DNA of 16,141 bases, from NCBI GenBank assembly GCA_944363685.1, contig CALVUV010000017.1:1-16141 (forward strand), in the 5' to 3' direction. Positions 13,277-16,141 of this stretch are shown here, in pieces (position 1 is the stretch's first letter; every line of letters begins with the position of its first letter). The position numbers and the translations under genes were made by a program. The DNA is from an uncultured Bacilli bacterium (GTDB lineage: Bacteria; Bacillota_I; Bacilli_A; RF39; UBA660). The notes below the pieces were generated by a model. It searched no databases. It had not been told where the DNA came from and saw only the letters and a list, made by a program, of their open reading frames with translations.

Positions 13277-15084
13277 TCTGCAACACTTTCAAATTGTGAA
13301 TTATATAGTTCTGCATAGAAACCATTTTTCTTAAGTAATTCATCATGTGTTCCTTGTTCTACTATATCTCCATCCTTCATTACTAATATAAGGTTAGCAT
13401 TTTTAATAGTAGAAAGTCTATGAGCGATAACAAAACTTGTTCTTCCTTCCATTAAGTTATCCATCGCTTCTTGAATTAATTGTTCCATTCTGGTATCTAC
13501 ACTACTTGTCGCTTCATCCAAAATCAATATTTTTGGATCTTTAAGAATAACTCTTGCAATTGTTAATAATTGTTTTTGACCAGCTGAGACGTTATCACTT
13601 TCTTCATTTAAAACCATATCATATCCTTCTGGCATTGTTCTAATAAAGTGATCAACATGGCTTGCTATCGCTGCATCATATACCGCTTCATCATTAGCAT
13701 TCAAATTACCATAACGAATATTTTCTTTAATAGTATCACTATAAAGCCAAGTGTCTTGTAAAACCATACCAAAGAGACTTCTTAAATCATCACGTTTCAT
13801 ATCTTTTATATCAACTCCATCTATCTTAATAGAACCGGAAGTTACATCATAGAATCTCATTAATAGTTTTACAATAGTTGTCTTACCTGCTCCCGTAGGT
13901 CCAACAATAGCAATTTTCTCCCCCTTATGCATCTTTGCATTAAAGTCATTAATAATAATTTTATTTTTATTATAACCAAACTTAACATTATCAAAAGTAA
14001 CTGTATTACCCATTTTGTCTAAATCATAAGTTACCCTCTTAACATCAGAAACTTCTTCTTCCTCTTCTAAAAACTCAAAGACACGTTCTGCAGATGCAAC
14101 CATTGATTGAATCATATTACCAATTTGAGCAATTTGTGAAAGTGGATTCATAAAGTTTCTGATATATTGTGTAAATGATAAGATATCACCTACTTGAATT
14201 TTTTCTTGAATAACTAAATATCCTCCTAAAATAGATATTAAGACATAACCAATATTACCAATAAAGTTCATAATTGGATGCATCATACCAGAGAAGAATT
14301 GAGCTCTCCAAGCTGAATTATACAATTTCTCATTAGTTTTATTAAAGTCTTCTATAGTCTTTTCTTCTCCATTAAACAATTTAATAACAGTATGACCAGA
14401 ATAAGCTTCTTCTATTGTACCATTTATATCACCTAAATACTTTTGTTGATTTAAAAAGTATTTTTGAGAGTGTTTCATAATAAAACTCATCATAAATAAA
14501 GCGATAGGTACTATAACAAATGTCACTAACGTCATTAGAGGACTTATTGTTAACATCATAACAATAACACCAATTAATGTAGTTACAGAAGTTAAGACTT
14601 GAGAGATTGACTGATCTAAACTCTGTGATAGAGTATCAACATCATTTGTAACTCTAGATAAAATCTCTCCTGTTGTTTTACTTTCAAAATAAGAAAGAGG
14701 TAATTTATGCATTTTATGTGATATTTGTTCTCTCAAATTAAAGGTAACTTTTTGGTTTACACCACTCATAATAAAAGATTGTAAATATTGAAATATAGCA
14801 CTTATTATATATAAAGATAATAAAGTTAAAAGAATAGTTCCTACTTTAGAAAAATCAATTCCATTAGTAGTTCCCATTACTTTACCTAATAGTCCATTAA
14901 ATATTTCTGTTGTCGCTTCTCCTGATATTTTAGGTCCAATTATTGAGAAAACAGCACTACTAATAGCAAAGATAACAACAAATACTAAACTTACTTTATA
15001 TGTACCTAAATACTTAAGTAATTTCTTTAAAGTTCCTTTAAAGTCCTTAGCTTTCTCTACTGCTCCCATTCCTCCTCTAGGCAT
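13273..15084 (-). CDS. Heterodimeric ABC exporter subunit with canonical catalytic residues (half transporter)
   Basis: 603 residues. A type I exporter membrane domain occupies about 30-330, with six helices (first near 32-50, second 82-105, then two central and two at about 270-310). The ATPase domain shows Walker A GPTGAGKT (395-402), Q443, signature VSAGQ (499-503, Ala where Gly is usual), Walker B ILILDE with catalytic E524, and switch H555. Together with the degenerate upstream subunit this fits LmrCD/BmrCD/TM287-288-like exporters of drugs or lipids; the substrate is unknown. AGGAGG lies 9 bases before ATG 15084, and the start overlaps the previous stop by 8 bases. It is followed at once by a terminator. 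Confidence 0.93.
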   Translation of the reverse strand: MPRGGMGAVEKAKDFKGTLKKLLKYLGTYKVSLVFVVIFAISSAVFSIIGPKISGEATTEIFNGLLGKVMGTTNGIDFSKVGTILLTLLSLYIISAIFQYLQSFIMSGVNQKVTFNLREQISHKMHKLPLSYFESKTTGEILSRVTNDVDTLSQSLDQSISQVLTSVTTLIGVIVMMLTISPLMTLVTFVIVPIALFMMSFIMKHSQKYFLNQQKYLGDINGTIEEAYSGHTVIKLFNGEEKTIEDFNKTNEKLYNSAWRAQFFSGMMHPIMNFIGNIGYVLISILGGYLVIQEKIQVGDILSFTQYIRNFMNPLSQIAQIGNMIQSMVASAERVFEFLEEEEEVSDVKRVTYDLDKMGNTVTFDNVKFGYNKNKIIINDFNAKMHKGEKIAIVGPTGAGKTTIVKLLMRFYDVTSGSIKIDGVDIKDMKRDDLRSLFGMVLQDTWLYSDTIKENIRYGNLNANDEAVYDAAIASHVDHFIRTMPEGYDMVLNEESDNVSAGQKQLLTIARVILKDPKILILDEATSSVDTRMEQLIQEAMDNLMEGRTSFVIAHRLSTIKNANLILVMKDGDIVEQGTHDELLKKNGFYAELYNSQFESVAE

Positions 15085-16141
15085 TTTCTAACTCCTCCTT
15101 TGAAAGTTGACTCTCAGCTATCTCACGATAAACTGAACAGTCCTTAATTAAATCGTGATGAGTTCCAATACCAACTACTTTACCTTCATCAAGTACCACA
15201 ATTTGATCTGCTTTTAGTATGGTATTAATACGTTGAGCGACGATAAATATAGTTGAGTTTTTAGCATATTCATGTAAAGCTTTTCTAAGTTCAAAATCAG
15301 TCTTAAAGTCAAGTGCAGAGAAGCTATCATCGAATATATAAATTTCTGGATCTTTAGCAATTGCACGAGCGATTGATAATCTTTGTTTTTGTCCACCACT
15401 TACATTAGTACCACCTTGACTAATAGGACTCTTATATCCATCTTTTTTAGCTAAAATAAACTCTTCTGCTTGAGCAATTCTAGCTGCTTCTATCATCTTC
15501 TCATCAGACATAAATTCATTACTATATTTAATATTAGATTCTATTGTTCCTGAGAATAATACACCTTTTTGAGGAACATAACCGATTCTTTCATGTAAAT
15601 CTTTCCCTCTTACATCTTTAACATTAATACCATCAACTAATATTTCTCCTTTAGTTACATCATATAATCTTGGTATTAAGTTAATAAGAGTACTTTTACC
15701 ACTACCAGTAGAACCAATAAAAGCAGTTGTTGTACCAGGTTTAGCCGTAAATGTTACATCTGTAATAACATCTTCATCACTATCAGGATATCTAAAACTT
15801 ACATTCTTAAACTCTACTAAACCTTTAATTCTCTTACTATATGTCTTAGGTTTTTCTGGGTCTTTAACCTCCACATCTGTTTCTAATACTTCCATGATAC
15901 GGTTAGCAGAAACATTAGCACGTGGTAACATAATAGAAAACATTGATATCATCAAAAATGACATAATTATTTGCATTGAATATTGAATAAATGCTAACAT
16001 ATCTCCAACTTGTAATAAGCCTTCATCGATTCTTTGAGCACTAGTCCAAATAATTAGAACAACAATACCATTCATAATAAACATCATACCTGGCATCATA
16101 AAGTTCATTACTCTATTAACAAATAAATTTGTTTTCTTTAA
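15077..16141 (-). CDS. Heterodimeric ABC exporter subunit with degenerate ATP site; partial, 5' end outside the window
   Basis: 354 codons are present, in frame to the window edge (LKKTNLFVNRVMNFM), so the first four or so membrane helices are missing. The remaining membrane part is followed by an ATPase domain with Walker A GSTGSGKST, Q-loop PQKGVLFSGT and a perfect signature SGGQKQR. Walker B is IYIFDD (Asp where the catalytic Glu belongs) and the switch residue is Gln (VAQRINTI) in place of His. This is the known pattern of the degenerate partner: its good signature completes the active site of the other subunit, while its own Walker B site hydrolyses poorly. An internal ATG at 16108 is not the start. 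Confidence 0.93.
   Translation of the reverse strand, partial: LKKTNLFVNRVMNFMMPGMMFIMNGIVVLIIWTSAQRIDEGLLQVGDMLAFIQYSMQIIMSFLMISMFSIMLPRANVSANRIMEVLETDVEVKDPEKPKTYSKRIKGLVEFKNVSFRYPDSDEDVITDVTFTAKPGTTTAFIGSTGSGKSTLINLIPRLYDVTKGEILVDGINVKDVRGKDLHERIGYVPQKGVLFSGTIESNIKYSNEFMSDEKMIEAARIAQAEEFILAKKDGYKSPISQGGTNVSGGQKQRLSIARAIAKDPEIYIFDDSFSALDFKTDFELRKALHEYAKNSTIFIVAQRINTILKADQIVVLDEGKVVGIGTHHDLIKDCSVYREIAESQLSKEELENA

Noticed and set aside
15214..15399. Short minus-strand frame inside the partial ABC gene
   Set aside because: It lies within the conserved ATPase domain in another frame and has no start signals of its own.
1..16141. CRISPR array, tRNA, rRNA or antiphage system
   Set aside because: No regularly spaced repeats, no cloverleaf or rRNA segments, and no defence-type gene set were seen; the nuclease fragment at 12968-13254 is too decayed to count.

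Overview
The window is very AT-rich, densely packed DNA of a low-GC Gram-positive bacterium (Bacillota, probably a gut-type member of the Bacilli; the lineage is inferred from gene content only). TGA is a normal stop codon (for example at gerAA, the glycosyltransferase and the O-methyltransferase), so the genetic code is not the mycoplasma code. A gerA-type germinant receptor operon implies an endospore former or a recent descendant of one.

Layout. 1-606 (minus): 5' part of an rlmD-type 23S rRNA m5U methyltransferase that runs off the left edge. 721-1091 (plus): a small unknown gene split by a frameshift, with a promoter and a terminator. 1170-4415 (plus): gerAA-gerAC-gerAB, overlapping and translationally coupled, behind a possible forespore (sigma-G-like) promoter. 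4369-9294 (minus): seven genes. In transcription order they are a CmpB-family membrane protein, a processive family-2 glycosyltransferase, a MYG1-family phosphoesterase/exonuclease, a TVP38/DedA membrane protein, an alkylguanine-DNA alkyltransferase homologue lacking its catalytic cysteine, and two unknown membrane proteins with their own promoter. 9295-9885: a hairpin-rich intergenic region with terminators and a candidate small RNA. 9886-12878 (minus): the conserved Bacillota block ireB-ruvX-yrzB-mltG-trmR, followed here by a small two-helix pilin-like protein. 12879-13272: the ireB promoter and the decayed 3' end of a probable phage-type nuclease gene. 13273-16141 (minus): two overlapping half-size ABC exporter genes forming a heterodimer; the first is cut by the right edge.

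How the parts work together. The ireB block is a housekeeping operon for cell-wall control (IreB, MltG), RNA/DNA metabolism (RuvX) and wobble-uridine tRNA modification (TrmR). The ABC pair has one canonical and one degenerate ATP site, split between subunits as in LmrCD/BmrCD/TM287-288-type exporters. The most unusual points are the Cys-to-Ser alkyltransferase homologue, a GerAC without a lipobox cysteine, the frameshifted gene with a TTTAAAG heptamer at the junction, and the structured intergenic region at 9.5-9.8 kb. I see no CRISPR array, tRNA, rRNA or intact mobile element.
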